In this document: positions 31,166 to 40,216 of the stretch, piece by piece | How the letters are laid out: each line of letters starts with the position of its first letter | Position numbering within the stretch: the first letter of the stretch is position 1 | DNA from: Actinocorallia sp. API 0066 | Lineage (GTDB): Bacteria; Actinomycetota; Actinomycetes; Streptosporangiales; Streptosporangiaceae | Length of the DNA stretch: 64,000 bases | NCBI RefSeq assembly: GCF_020991275.1 | Contig: NZ_JAJLQY010000002.1 | Coordinates: forward strand, 496,001-560,000 | Direction: 5' to 3' | Translations under genes and position numbers: made by a program | Notes under the pieces: model-generated | What the model was told of the DNA's origin: nothing | The model's database searches: none | What the model saw: only the letters and a program-made list of their open reading frames with translations

Positions 31166-33136
31166 GTGTCCGAACTGCGTGTCACCCTCGGCGGAGACGA
31201 GCGAGTGGTGGCCGCCGGCACCACGGCGGGCCGGGTGCTCGACGACGTCGGGCGCGGCGGTCCCAAGGTCGTCGCCGCCCGGGTCAACGGTGAGCTGCGC
31301 GACCTGGAGTACGCCGTCGCCGACGGGGACAAGATCGAGGGCGTCGAGATCGACTCCAAGGACGGCCGCGACATCCTGCGGCACTCCACCGCGCACGTGA
31401 TGGCCCAGGCCGTCCAGGAGATCTACCCGGACGCCAGGCTGGGCATCGGCCCGCCCGTCGAGAACGGCTTCTACTACGACTTCGACGTCGCCGAGCACTT
31501 CACCCCGGACGACCTGAAGAAGATCGAGCGCCGGATGCGTGAGATCGTCAAGCAGGGCCAGCGGTTCGAGCGCCGGGTCGTCTCCGACGCCGAGGCCCGC
31601 GCCGAACTCGCCGACGAGCCCTACAAGCTGGAGCTGATCGGCCTGAAGGGCGGCGGCGTCGAGGACGAGGAGTCGGTCGAGGTGGGCGGCGCGGAGCTGA
31701 CCATCTACGACAACATCGACGCCAAGACCGGCGACCTGTGCTGGAAGGACCTCTGCCGGGGCCCGCACCTGCCGACCACCCGGAACATCCCGGCGTTCAA
31801 GCTGATGCGCTCCGGCGGCGCGTACTGGCGCGGCAGCGAGAAGAACCCGCAGCTCCAGCGGATCTACGGCACCGCGTGGGAGTCCCGCGACAAGCAGGAC
31901 GAGTACCTGAAGCTGCTGGAGGAGGCCGAGAAGCGCGACCACCGCAAGCTGGGCGCCGAACTCGACCTGTTCTCCTTCCCGCCCGTCATCGGCTCCGGCC
32001 TACCGGTGTTCCACCCCAAGGGCGGCATCATCCGGCGCGAGCTGGAGAACTACTCGCGGATCCGGCACGAGCAGGCGGGCTACTCGTTCGTCAACACCCC
32101 GCACATCACCAAGGGCGGCCTGTACGAGACCTCGGGGCACCTCGGCTGGTACCGGGACGGCATGTTCCCGCCCATGGAGCTGGAGGGCGCCGAGTACTAC
32201 CTGAAGCCGATGAACTGCCCCATGCACAACCTGATCTTCGACGCGCGGGGCAGGTCGTACAAGGAGCTGCCGCTGCGGCTGTTCGAGTTCGGCACCGTCT
32301 ACCGGTACGAGAAGTCCGGCGTCGTGCACGGCCTCACCCGGGTGCGCGGCCTCACCCAGGACGACGCGCACATCTACTGCACCAGGGAGCAGATGCAGGA
32401 CGAGCTGCACTCTCTCCTGAAGTTCGTGCTTGACCTGCTGCGCGACTACGGCCTCGACGACTTCTACCTGGAGCTGTCCACCCGCGACCCGGAGAAGTCC
32501 GTCGGCTCGGACGAGGAGTGGGCGGAGGCGACCGAGATGCTGCGCGTCGCCGCCGAGAACTCCGGCCTCGCGCTGGTGCCCGACCCGGGCGGCGCGGCGT
32601 TCTACGGCCCGAAGATCTCGGTCCAGGCCCGCGACGCCATCGGCCGCACCTGGCAGATGTCCACCATCCAGGTGGACTTCCAGCTCCCGCGCCTGTTCAA
32701 CCTGGAGTACCAGGCGGCGGACGGCTCACGGCAGCGGCCGATCATGATCCACCGGGCGCTGTTCGGCTCGATCGAGCGGTTCTTCGGCGTCCTGCTGGAG
32801 CACTACGCGGGCGCGATGCCGCCGTGGCTGGCGCCGGTGCAGGTCGTCGGCATCCCGATCGCCGACGAGCACGTGCCGTACCTGGAGCAGGTCGTCGCGC
32901 GGCTCAGGGATCTCGGGGTGCGGGCCGAGGTGGACTCCTCCGGCGACCGGATGCAGAAGAAGATCCGCAACGCGCAGAAGCAGAAGATCCCCTTCATGCT
33001 GCTGGCCGGGGACGAGGACGTCGCCAAGGACGCGGTGTCGTTCCGGTACCGGTCGGGCGCGCAGAACAACGGGGTGCCCGTGGACGAGGCCGTCGCCGAG
33101 ATCCTCAAGGCGATCGCGGACCGCGTCCAGGTCTGA
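31166..33136 (+). CDS. thrS: Threonyl-tRNA synthetase
   Basis: 656 residues from GTG 31166 with AAGGAG upstream. Domains in order: TGS domain ([20 protein letters not shown]), second additional editing-type domain ([20 protein letters not shown]), class II catalytic core ([22 protein letters not shown] with the zinc Cys, [36 protein letters not shown]) and C-terminal anticodon-binding domain ([20 protein letters not shown]). It charges tRNA-Thr in the cytoplasm. Its leader holds a short frame with three Thr codons and a strong hairpin, suggesting attenuation. Synteny with HIT-pgsA-pimA genes downstream is conserved in actinobacteria. Confidence 0.97.
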   Translation: MSELRVTLGGDERVVAAGTTAGRVLDDVGRGGPKVVAARVNGELRDLEYAVADGDKIEGVEIDSKDGRDILRHSTAHVMAQAVQEIYPDARLGIGPPVENGFYYDFDVAEHFTPDDLKKIERRMREIVKQGQRFERRVVSDAEARAELADEPYKLELIGLKGGGVEDEESVEVGGAELTIYDNIDAKTGDLCWKDLCRGPHLPTTRNIPAFKLMRSGGAYWRGSEKNPQLQRIYGTAWESRDKQDEYLKLLEEAEKRDHRKLGAELDLFSFPPVIGSGLPVFHPKGGIIRRELENYSRIRHEQAGYSFVNTPHITKGGLYETSGHLGWYRDGMFPPMELEGAEYYLKPMNCPMHNLIFDARGRSYKELPLRLFEFGTVYRYEKSGVVHGLTRVRGLTQDDAHIYCTREQMQDELHSLLKFVLDLLRDYGLDDFYLELSTRDPEKSVGSDEEWAEATEMLRVAAENSGLALVPDPGGAAFYGPKISVQARDAIGRTWQMSTIQVDFQLPRLFNLEYQAADGSRQRPIMIHRALFGSIERFFGVLLEHYAGAMPPWLAPVQVVGIPIADEHVPYLEQVVARLRDLGVRAEVDSSGDRMQKKIRNAQKQKIPFMLLAGDEDVAKDAVSFRYRSGAQNNGVPVDEAVAEILKAIADRVQV

Positions 33137-33163
33137 CCCGTCGTGAGAGTTCCGTAATGGGAT

Positions 33164-33192
33164 CGGATCCGGGCGAAGATCGTCCGGATCCG
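33164..33192. promoter_or_regulatory. inverted repeat upstream of leaderless tetR
   Basis: CGGATCCGG (33164-33172) and CCGGATCCG (33184-33192) form a perfect 9-bp inverted repeat with an 11-base spacer, 24 bp before the regulator's start. A TACGAT -10 element lies at 33204-33209. The repeat could be an operator for autoregulation; it could also fold as a weak thrS terminator. Confidence 0.5.
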
Positions 33193-33215
33193 TCCCGGCT
33201 CGGTACGATGCGCGC

Positions 33216-33812
33216 GTGATGGGGACCACACGGCCGCGCACGCCGGCGCGGGAGAAGCTCTTGGACGCCGCCGGACGCCTCATCCTGACGTCGGGGTGGC
33301 AGCGCCTGCGCGTCTCGCACGTCGCCGCTGAGGCGGGCGTGAGCAGGCAGAGCGCCTACAACGAGTTCGGCTCCAAGGAGGCGCTCGGCGAGGCCCTGGT
33401 GATGCGCGAGTTCGAGCGGCACCTCGACGGGCTCACCGAGCCGCTCGTGGACCGGCGTGACGACGTGGGCGCGGCCGTCGAGGAGGCCGTGCTGTTCACG
33501 TTCCGGTCGGCGTCGGCGAACCCGGTGCTGAAGAGCCTGCTGACGAGCGCGCGGGCCGGGCTGCTGATGGGGGAGCTGGCCGAGGTCGTGCGCAACCGTG
33601 ACGTCCCGCCGCTGCCGCACGCGATCGCGGCGGTGTCCGCGCTGGTCGCCCGGCACCGGCCCGACCTGGACCAGGGCGACGTGAACCTGACCATCGACAT
33701 GGTGCTCCGGGTGACGGTCAGCTACCTCGTCACGCCCGAGGGGACGCACGAGGAGGCGGCCCGCCGGATCGCGATCATGGCGACCCGCGTCCTCGGTGTC
33801 CCGTTGCGGTAA
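33216..33812 (+). CDS. TetR family transcriptional regulator
   Basis: 198 residues from GTG 33216; the following codon is ATG. The helix-turn-helix domain is seen in AREKLLDAAGRLILTSGWQR and VSHVAAEAGVSRQSAYNEFG. The C-terminal domain starts around residue 60 and has no diagnostic ligand motif. The -10 element TACGAT ends seven bases before the GTG, so translation is probably leaderless. It follows thrS by 79 bp, and the operator-like inverted repeat before it suggests autoregulation. The target genes are unknown; the next gene is an exported or membrane protein of unknown function. Confidence 0.9.
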   Translation: MMGTTRPRTPAREKLLDAAGRLILTSGWQRLRVSHVAAEAGVSRQSAYNEFGSKEALGEALVMREFERHLDGLTEPLVDRRDDVGAAVEEAVLFTFRSASANPVLKSLLTSARAGLLMGELAEVVRNRDVPPLPHAIAAVSALVARHRPDLDQGDVNLTIDMVLRVTVSYLVTPEGTHEEAARRIAIMATRVLGVPLR

Positions 33813-33856
33813 TCTCCTTCCCTACCCCCCAGTAACAGGCATCAATGGGAGCACAC

Positions 33857-34348
33857 ATGTCGGAGACCCCCTTTCTCCACCGGGTCCTCCGCAAGTCCGG
33901 CTACGCGCTGACCGCGCTGCTGGTCATCGCCGCCGTCGGGGTCCTCGTCCTGCCGTTCCTGCCCGAGCCGGAGACGCCCGTGGCGGCCCCCGAGCCCCCG
34001 TCGGGCTCCACCGCGCCGTCGCCGCCGCCCGGGATCTTCCCCGACCTCTCCGGCGGCGGCCAGAGCACGCCGCCCCGGCAGCCGAAGGGCCCGTGCGGCA
34101 CCCAGAGGGCGTACTACGAGTTCGACGACGACGACCTCAAGGTGACCGTGGTCTTCCCCGGTGTGGGGGCCGTCCGCGCCGTCGTCGCGACCTCGGGCGA
34201 ACCGGCCATGCAGTCCTACACCACCGCCGGCGACCCGACGCCCCACACGTTCACGTTCCGCGACACGCCCAAGAAGAGCCTGAAGAAGGTCGGCCTGACC
34301 GTCACCACGGCCTCGGGCGCGCAGAACTGCGAGCTGGCCGCCCGTTAG
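33857..34348 (+). CDS. Membrane-anchored hypothetical protein
   Basis: 163 residues from ATG 33857 with GGGAG upstream; an ATG at 33845 is also in frame. One membrane segment (YALTALLVIAAVGVLVLPFLP) near the N-terminus is followed by a Pro/Ser-rich linker and a small extracytoplasmic domain with two cysteines (KGPCGTQRAYYEF and AQNCELAAR) that could form a disulfide. The domain has the look of MmpS-like or other small beta-sandwich proteins (DDLKVTVVFPGVGAVRAVVA). I do not assign a function. It lies between tetR and the minus-strand Asp23 gene. Confidence 0.7.
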   Translation: MSETPFLHRVLRKSGYALTALLVIAAVGVLVLPFLPEPETPVAAPEPPSGSTAPSPPPGIFPDLSGGGQSTPPRQPKGPCGTQRAYYEFDDDDLKVTVVFPGVGAVRAVVATSGEPAMQSYTTAGDPTPHTFTFRDTPKKSLKKVGLTVTTASGAQNCELAAR

Positions 34349-34394
34349 TTGACGGCCCGGAGCCGGGCGCGCGCCTTTGTGTCCGCCCGGTGGG

Positions 34395-35141
34395 TCAGGA
34401 GGCGGGGGACTGGCTGTCGGGCATCCGGACGTCCTCGATGGTGACGTTCACCGTGGCGACCCGCAGGCCGAGCATGAGGCCGACGATCCGTGCCACGTTG
34501 GTCTTGACGATGCGGGCGACGTCCATGACCACCGAGCCGTACTCGACGATGAGGGCGATGTCCACGCTGATCTCGTTGTCGAGGATGCGGGCGCGGACCC
34601 TCGGTTCACCCCGGTCGGTCATGCCGATGCGCTGGCGGACCGCCTCCATCGTCTCCGAGGTGCGGCTCTGCCCGCCCAGCGCGGCCACGCCGGTGACCTC
34701 AAGGGCGGCCAGGGCGGCGATCTTCTCGACGACCTCGTCCTCGATCTTGATCTGGCCCTGGACGGCGGAGCGGGAGTCCTCCGGCGGGGCCGGGGCCACC
34801 GGAGGCGGGGGAGGCGTGGGCTCGGGCTGGTAGGGCTCCGGCTGGTAGGACGACTCGGCGGGCGGCTGTTCCGGCTGGTAGGTGGGCTGCGGCGCGTAGG
34901 TCGGCTCGGGGATGCCCGCGTAGGACTCGGCGAAGGGGTCGGTGGCGCGGCGACGGCCGGTGGAGGCGAACTCGGCGGGCGGCTGGGCGGCCGCCGGGGG
35001 CAGCACGGAGCCGGGGCCCGACGGCGGGGCCGCCGGGGGCGCGGACGGCGCGGGGCCGCCGGACGGGCCGGGGAAGTAGGGCATGGGCGGACGGCCCTCA
35101 GCGCGGTGCTCGGCGCCGTAGGTGCGGTCGAGATCGGTCAT
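34395..35141 (-). CDS. Asp23/Gls24 family envelope stress response protein
   Basis: 248 residues from ATG 35139-35141, with GAGGAG upstream. A long Pro-rich, Tyr/Gln-containing N-terminal region of about 130 residues (YQPEQPPAESSYQPEPYQPE) precedes a single Asp23 domain (IKIEDEVVEKIAALAALEVT, NEISVDIALIVEYGSVVMDV, NVTIEDVRMPDS). In firmicutes such proteins lie under the membrane and respond to envelope stress; actinobacteria have several copies. No membrane segment is seen here, so the protein should be cytoplasmic or recruited to the membrane by partners. Confidence 0.88.
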   Translation of the reverse strand: MTDLDRTYGAEHRAEGRPPMPYFPGPSGGPAPSAPPAAPPSGPGSVLPPAAAQPPAEFASTGRRRATDPFAESYAGIPEPTYAPQPTYQPEQPPAESSYQPEPYQPEPTPPPPPVAPAPPEDSRSAVQGQIKIEDEVVEKIAALAALEVTGVAALGGQSRTSETMEAVRQRIGMTDRGEPRVRARILDNEISVDIALIVEYGSVVMDVARIVKTNVARIVGLMLGLRVATVNVTIEDVRMPDSQSPAS

Positions 35142-35275
35142 CCGGAGGGTCTCCTCACCTGGCCTGCCCAACGAGCCACCCCCGACGGGGACGCGCGGTC
35201 ACCCATCATGGCGGAGAGGACACAACACCTGCCAGCGAAGCCGATATTCGTGATGAATTGGTGCTAAACGGTATG

Positions 35276-35298
35276 CGGGCCTATCGAACACAGCCTGG
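35276..35298 (-). repeat. partial match to the left end of the palindromic family
   Basis: On the minus strand CTGTGTTCGATAGGCCCGC closely resembles the left end CTGTGTTTGATTGGCCCGG of copy 2. No matching GC-rich arms follow, so it may be a decayed or truncated copy. It lies between the Asp23 and HIT gene starts. Confidence 0.4.
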
Positions 35299-35354
35299 TT
35301 TCCGCCGGGGAAGCGGGCGCGCCTAAGCTGGGTTGGCCTAGGAAAGGGGTTGCG

Positions 35355-35912
35355 GTGGCACACGAGCCCTCTGAGATGGAGGAACAGGCGGGCGTCGGCT
35401 CGCCGGACGGCTTCCAGCGGCTGTGGACGCCGCACCGGATGGCCTACATCAAGGGCGAGAACAAGCCGACCGGGCCCGGCGCGGCCGACGGCTGCCCGTT
35501 CTGCGAGATCCCCCGGGGCCTCGACGAGGAGGGCCTCGTCGTGCGCAGGGGCGAGCGCGTGTACGCGGTCCTCAACCTGTACCCCTACACCTCGGGGCAC
35601 CTGCTCATCTGCCCCTACCGCCACGTCGCGGACTACACCGAGCTGGACGACGCCGAGGCGCTGGAGTTCGCGCGGTTCACCCAGGCCGGGCTGACCGCGC
35701 TGCGCCGTGGCACCGGCGCGCAGGGCGCGAACGTCGGCATGAACCTGGGCCTGGTGGCGGGCGCGGGCATCGCCGCGCACCTGCACCAGCACATCGTGCC
35801 GCGCTGGGGCGGCGACACCAACTTCATGCCGGTCGTCGGGCAGACCAAGGTGATGCCGCAGCTTCTGCGCGACACCCGCAAGGTGCTCGCGGAGTCCTGG
35901 CCGGACGCCTGA
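35355..35912 (+). CDS. HIT domain hydrolase/phosphorylase (Ap4A-phosphorylase-like)
   Basis: 185 residues from GTG 35355, with AGGAAAGGGG upstream and a TAAGCT -10 element at 35324. The HIT motif is HLHQHIVPRW, the zinc-type motif DGCPFCEIPR lies near residue 45, and the second conserved part is LYPYTSGHLLICPYRH. It corresponds by position and features to Rv2613c of M. tuberculosis, a diadenosine tetraphosphate phosphorylase. It acts on dinucleoside polyphosphates in the cytoplasm. In most actinobacteria it directly precedes pgsA; here a DUF393 gene and an EF-G-like gene lie between. Confidence 0.9.
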   Translation: MAHEPSEMEEQAGVGSPDGFQRLWTPHRMAYIKGENKPTGPGAADGCPFCEIPRGLDEEGLVVRRGERVYAVLNLYPYTSGHLLICPYRHVADYTELDDAEALEFARFTQAGLTALRRGTGAQGANVGMNLGLVAGAGIAAHLHQHIVPRWGGDTNFMPVVGQTKVMPQLLRDTRKVLAESWPDA

Positions 35913-35967
35913 CCGGCTCCGGCCCGCCCGTGGCGTCCGGGCCCCGCGCGCCCCGCCCGACGCCCGC

Positions 35968-36345
35968 TCAGGCCGCCTCACGCGGCGGCAGCGCGCACGC
36001 GGCGGTGCCGCCCGGCAGCCGGTACCGGTAGCGCGCCACGAGCCGGTACGCGGCGTGCGCGGCCCAGCTCAGCGGCGGCACGGCCAGCAGCACGCCGAGC
36101 GGCCGCCATCCGGGCCGTCCGGCCCGCAGCGCGGCGGCGACGGCCCGAGCCCCGCCGAGCACCCGCCCATCCCGCCGCACCCAGAGCACCTCGTGCGCGG
36201 CGCGCTCGGCGGTGACGCCCAGCGCCGCGAGGTCCCGGCCCTGGAAGGGCGCGATGTCGGCGTCGGGCCGGACCCGGCGTTCGGCGAACCGGACGCAGGT
36301 CGAGCAGAACCCGCAGTCTCCGTCGTAGATCAGCACATCGCGCAC
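35968..36345 (-). CDS. DUF393 thiol-disulfide oxidoreductase-like protein
   Basis: 125 residues. The family hallmark DGDCGFCSTCVRF near residues 9-21 carries a CxxC redox pair in a thioredoxin-like fold, followed by WVRRDGRVLGGARAVAAALRA. DUF393 proteins (DCC family) are small putative thiol-disulfide oxidoreductases with unknown partners. One hydrophobic stretch near residues 82-97 may contact the membrane. It follows the EF-G-like gene on the same strand, with 57 bp between. The ATG at 36343-36345 is the only sensible start. Confidence 0.88.
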   Translation of the reverse strand: MRDVLIYDGDCGFCSTCVRFAERRVRPDADIAPFQGRDLAALGVTAERAAHEVLWVRRDGRVLGGARAVAAALRAGRPGWRPLGVLLAVPPLSWAAHAAYRLVARYRYRLPGGTAACALPPREAA

Positions 36346-36402
36346 ACCCCGACGCTACGCCCGTGTTTGAACGCGTTCAAGGAAACCGGGGGGTGCGTCG
36401 CG

Positions 36403-38526
36403 TCACGCCACGGCGCCCTCCCGGTCCACCCGTTCGGCCAGGTGGCCCGGCATGGGCTCGTGCCGCAGGTACGTCCGGTGGAAGGTGCCCGTGCCGTGGG
36501 TGAGCGACCGGAGATCGACGGCGTAACGCACCAGCTCCAACTCGGGCACCTCCGCGCGCACAAGGGTGCGTCCCGTGGGCACCGGCTCGGAGCCGAGCAC
36601 CTTCCCACGCCGCGAGGACAGGTCCGACATGACCTGTCCGACGTGCTCGTCCGGCACCAGCACCGTCACCTCGTCCACCGGCTCCAGCACCGGGACGGGC
36701 ACCTTGGAGGCGGCGTCGCGCAGGGCGAGCGCCCCGGCCGTCTGGAAGGCGACGTCACTGGAGTCCACCGGGTGCGCCTTGCCGTCGTGCAGCGTGACGC
36801 GCAGGTCCACCAGCGGGTACCCGGAGGCGACGCCCTTGGCCATCTGCGCGCGCACGCCCTTCTCGACCGACGGGATGAACTGGCGGGGCACGACGCCGCC
36901 CACGATCCGGTCGACGAACGCGAAGCCGGAACCGGGAGGCAGCGGTTCGACCGTGATCCGGCAGATCCCGAACTGCCCGTGCCCGCCGCTCTGCTTGACG
37001 TGCCTGCCGAGCCCCTCGGCGCGGCCCCCGAACGTGGCCCGCAACGGCACCCGCAGGGCGGTCCGCTCGACTTCGACGCCGAACCTTGAGGAGAGCCGGT
37101 CCAGCACAACGTCGGCATGCGCCTCACCCAGGCACCACAGGACGAGCTGGCCCGTCTCCGGGTTGTTCTCCAGCCGGACCGTCGGGTCCTCCGCCGCGAG
37201 ACGGCCCAGCGCCTGCGCGAGCTTGTCGTCGTCGGCCTTGGAGCGCGGCCGGATGGCCACGGGCAGCAGCGCGTCAGGCTGCGCCCACGGCTCGACGACG
37301 AGGGGCCGCGCGGTGGCCGAGAGCGTGTCCCCGGTCTCGGCGTGCGAGAGCCGCGCGACCGCGCAGATGTCCCCGGCCACACACTGCGCCACCGTCCGCT
37401 GCCGCCGCCCCAGCGGCGACGTGAGCGCCCCGACCCGCTCGTCCCACGCGTGCGGCGACCCGTTGTGCCCCGCGACGTGCACGGTGACGTCAGGCCGCAG
37501 CGTTCCGGAGAACACCCGCACCAGCGACACCCGGCCCACGTAAGGGTCGGACACCGTCTTGATGACCTCGGCCGCGAGCGGCCCGTCGGGGTCGCAGCGC
37601 AGCGCGTCGGCGCGCCCGCCGTCCTCACGCGTCACCTCGGGCGGCGCGTGTTCCAGCGGCGACGGCAGCCCGCGCGTGATCACCTCAAGCAGTTCCGCCA
37701 TGCCCACCACGGGCCCCGGACGGTCCCCGTGCGGCACCGCCGTCGCCAGCACGGGGAACAGCCCGCCCCGCACGACCGCGCGCTCCAGATCGGCGATGAG
37801 GTCGTCCACCGGCAGGTCCTCGCCCGCGAGGTACCTGTCCATCAGGCCCTCGTCCTCGCTCTCCTCGATGATCGCCTCGATCAGCGCGGACCGCAGCGGC
37901 GCGTACTCGTCCGGCAGCCCCGTCCCGTCCTCCTCCCGGACGCCCGAGGAGTAGTCGAACCGGCGGCCGCTGAGCAGCCCCACGAGCGTCAGGCCGTCCG
38001 GGACGTACAGCGGCACCACGCCGGGCCCGAACGCGGCCCGCAGCGCCGCCACGGCCTCCTCGAAGTCGCCGCGCGCCTGGTCGGTCTTGGTGACCACGAG
38101 CGCCCTGGGCAGCGCCGCCGCCGCGCACTCCTCCCACAGGGCGCGCGCCTGCCCGTCCACGCCGTCCACCGCCGAGACGACGAACAGCACCGCGTCCGCG
38201 GCCCGCAGCCCCGCCCGCAGGTCGCCGACGAAGTCCGGGTAGCCGGGCGCGTCCAGCAGGTTGACCTTGACGCCGCCGTGCGCGAACGGCGCGAGCGCGA
38301 GGTTCACCGACCGGTGCTGGCGGGCCTCCACCTCGTCGTGGTCGGTGACGGTCGAGCCGTCCTCCACCCTGCCCGCCCTGGGGATCGTGCCGGACGCCGC
38401 GAGCAGCGCCTCGGCCAGTGTCGTCTTTCCCGCGCCCGAAGGGCCGACCAGCACCACGTTCCTGATCTCCGCGGGCCGCTCGGCCGCCGGCGCCCTTCCG
38501 TCAGGCGCCCCGTTCTTTCCGGACAT
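36403..38526 (-). CDS. Elongation factor G-like protein (EF-G2 type)
   Basis: 707 residues with EF-G domain order. GTP-binding motifs: VGPSGAGKTTL (P-loop), LLDAPGYPDF (G3) and VTKTD (G4, instead of the NKxD of true EF-G). Domains II to V follow, with RVFSGTLRPDVTVHVAGHNG, VERTALRVPLRATFGGRAEG and the C-terminal VLGSEPVPTGRTLVRAEVPE. This divergent paralogue is widespread in actinobacteria (FusA2-like) and the mycobacterial one is not the main translocase. Its role may be ribosome-related under stress. It lies on the minus strand, interrupting the HIT-pgsA order. Confidence 0.92.
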   Translation of the reverse strand: MSGKNGAPDGRAPAAERPAEIRNVVLVGPSGAGKTTLAEALLAASGTIPRAGRVEDGSTVTDHDEVEARQHRSVNLALAPFAHGGVKVNLLDAPGYPDFVGDLRAGLRAADAVLFVVSAVDGVDGQARALWEECAAAALPRALVVTKTDQARGDFEEAVAALRAAFGPGVVPLYVPDGLTLVGLLSGRRFDYSSGVREEDGTGLPDEYAPLRSALIEAIIEESEDEGLMDRYLAGEDLPVDDLIADLERAVVRGGLFPVLATAVPHGDRPGPVVGMAELLEVITRGLPSPLEHAPPEVTREDGGRADALRCDPDGPLAAEVIKTVSDPYVGRVSLVRVFSGTLRPDVTVHVAGHNGSPHAWDERVGALTSPLGRRQRTVAQCVAGDICAVARLSHAETGDTLSATARPLVVEPWAQPDALLPVAIRPRSKADDDKLAQALGRLAAEDPTVRLENNPETGQLVLWCLGEAHADVVLDRLSSRFGVEVERTALRVPLRATFGGRAEGLGRHVKQSGGHGQFGICRITVEPLPPGSGFAFVDRIVGGVVPRQFIPSVEKGVRAQMAKGVASGYPLVDLRVTLHDGKAHPVDSSDVAFQTAGALALRDAASKVPVPVLEPVDEVTVLVPDEHVGQVMSDLSSRRGKVLGSEPVPTGRTLVRAEVPELELVRYAVDLRSLTHGTGTFHRTYLRHEPMPGHLAERVDREGAVA

Positions 38527-38684
38527 GTCCGCTCACCTCCACGTTGAGGGAGGGTGTGGGCACGCCCTTCGCCGAGGGATCTGAGGTGACGGGCGTCACA
38601 CCCGTTCTTCCACCATTCACCCGTCGGGCCGAACAGGCAAGGGGGGCGCCCCCCACCTCGGGCACTACGATGGCGGAACTCCTG

Positions 38685-39326
38685 ATGTCGAGGGTTTGGA
38701 CGACGATGCTCAACCGCTTGCGCCCGGCGCTGGCCACGGTGGTGACCCCGGTGGGCAGGACGCTCGCCAGGACCGGCGTGACCCCCAACGTGATCACCGT
38801 GCTGGGAACGGCCGGAGTGGCGGCCGGGGCCCTCGCCTTCTACCCGCGCGGCGAGCTGTTCTGGGGCTCGGTGGTCATCACGGCGTTCGTCCTGTTCGAC
38901 ATGTTCGACGGCGCCGTCGCCCGGATCACCGGCAAGACCGGCCCGTGGGGCGCGTTCCTGGACTCCACGATGGACCGGGTCGCCGACGCCGCGATCTTCT
39001 CCGGCCTCATCCTGTGGTTCACCACCGGCGGCGACAACGCGCTCCTCACCTGGCTCGCCCTGTACTGCCTCGTCTCCGGCGTCGTGATCTCCTACGCCAA
39101 GGCACGCGCCGAAGGACTCGGCCTCAAGTGCGACGTCGGGATAGCCGAGCGCGCCGAACGCCTCATCATCAGCCTCACCGGCGCGGGACTGCACGGCCTC
39201 GGCGTCCCCTACGCGCTGCACGTCGCGCTCGTCGTCCTCGCGGTGCTCGGCACGATCACCGTGGCGCAGCGCTTCCACACCGTCTACGTCCAGACGAAGC
39301 AGCCCACGGAGCGGGTGGGCCAGTGA
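38685..39326 (+). CDS. pgsA: Phosphatidylinositol phosphate synthase (CDP-alcohol phosphatidyltransferase)
   Basis: 213 residues from ATG 38685; ATG 38706 is an alternative. The ATG at 38670 overlaps a TACGAT -10 element and is unlikely. The catalytic motif of the family, D-G-x2-A-R-x8-G-x3-D-x3-D, is seen in FDMFDGAVARITGKTGPWGA followed by FLDSTMDRVAD. Six or so membrane segments are present. By sequence and place it matches actinobacterial PgsA, which joins CDP-diacylglycerol to inositol phosphate in the inner leaflet, the first step to phosphatidylinositol and its mannosides. It overlaps the acyltransferase gene (GTGA) and starts a three-gene PIM operon. Confidence 0.93.
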   Translation: MSRVWTTMLNRLRPALATVVTPVGRTLARTGVTPNVITVLGTAGVAAGALAFYPRGELFWGSVVITAFVLFDMFDGAVARITGKTGPWGAFLDSTMDRVADAAIFSGLILWFTTGGDNALLTWLALYCLVSGVVISYAKARAEGLGLKCDVGIAERAERLIISLTGAGLHGLGVPYALHVALVVLAVLGTITVAQRFHTVYVQTKQPTERVGQ

Positions 39327-40216
39327 TCCAGATCAGGGAGGGGGCGGCCGACGCGGCCTACGCGCTCGGCTGGTCCGTGGTGAAGCGGATGCCCGAGCCG
39401 CTGGCCCGCCGCCTGTTCACCGCGATCGCCGACCGCACCTGGCGGGCGCGCGGCGGCGGCGTCCTCCAACTGGAGAAGAACCTCGGCAGGGTGCTCGGCG
39501 AGCCCGCCGACTCCCCGCGCGTCCGCGCCACGAGCAAGGCGGCCGTCCGCTCCTACATGCGCTACTGGCTGGAGAGCTTCCGGCTGCCCGTGATGAGCGC
39601 CGAGCGCATCGCCGGCGGCATGCGCGTCACCGGCGACGAGCAGATCTACGAGGCGCTCGGCAAGGGCCGCGGCGTCGTCGTCGCGCTGCCCCACATGGGC
39701 AACTACGACCACGCGGGCGCCTGGCTCGGCACCCGCGGCTACCCGCTCACCACGGTGATGGAGCGGCTCAAGCCCGAGTCGCTGTTCGACAGGTTCGTCG
39801 CCTACCGCGAGTCGCTCGGCTTCGAGATCCTGCCGCTCACCGGCGGCCCCTCCTCGTTCGGGGTCCTCGCCCGGCGGCTGCGCGAGCCCAAGACCATCTG
39901 CCTGGTCGCCGACCGCGACCTCAGCGACACCGGCATCGAGGTCCGGTTCTTCGGCTCGCCCGCCCGGATGCCGGGTGGACCCGCCGCCCTCGCCCTCCAG
40001 ACGGGCGCCGCTCTCCTTCCCGTCACCCTGTGGTTCGAGAGTGACGGGTGGGGCGCCCGCGTCCACGACGAGGTCCCCCAGCCCGTCGAGGGCACCCGCA
40101 GGGAGAAGACGAGGATCATGACCCAGGCCCTCGCCGACGCGTTCGCCGAGGGCATCGCCGCCCACCCCGCGGACTGGCACATGATGCAGAAGATCTGGGT
40201 GGAGGATCTCGCTTGA
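39323..40216 (+). CDS. patA: Phosphatidylinositol mannoside acyltransferase
   Basis: 297 residues from GTG 39323, overlapping the pgsA stop. It belongs to the HtrB/LpxL-like lysophospholipid acyltransferase family. The His-x4-Asp motif is VALPHMGNYDHAG, and further conserved stretches are VADRDLSDTGIEVRFFGSPA and PADWHMMQKIWVEDL. In actinobacteria this gene always follows pgsA and precedes pimA, and the product acylates the mannose of PIM1 or PIM2 on the cytoplasmic membrane face. Its stop overlaps the TTG start of pimA. Confidence 0.92.
   Translation: MIQIREGAADAAYALGWSVVKRMPEPLARRLFTAIADRTWRARGGGVLQLEKNLGRVLGEPADSPRVRATSKAAVRSYMRYWLESFRLPVMSAERIAGGMRVTGDEQIYEALGKGRGVVVALPHMGNYDHAGAWLGTRGYPLTTVMERLKPESLFDRFVAYRESLGFEILPLTGGPSSFGVLARRLREPKTICLVADRDLSDTGIEVRFFGSPARMPGGPAALALQTGAALLPVTLWFESDGWGARVHDEVPQPVEGTRREKTRIMTQALADAFAEGIAAHPADWHMMQKIWVEDLA

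Noticed and set aside
36362-36390. Further palindromic-family copy at CGTGTTTGAACGCGTTCAAG
   Set aside because: Only the short TGTTTGA motif matches and it forms its own small palindrome (TTGAACGCGTTCAA); the GC-rich arms are missing, so membership is not supported.
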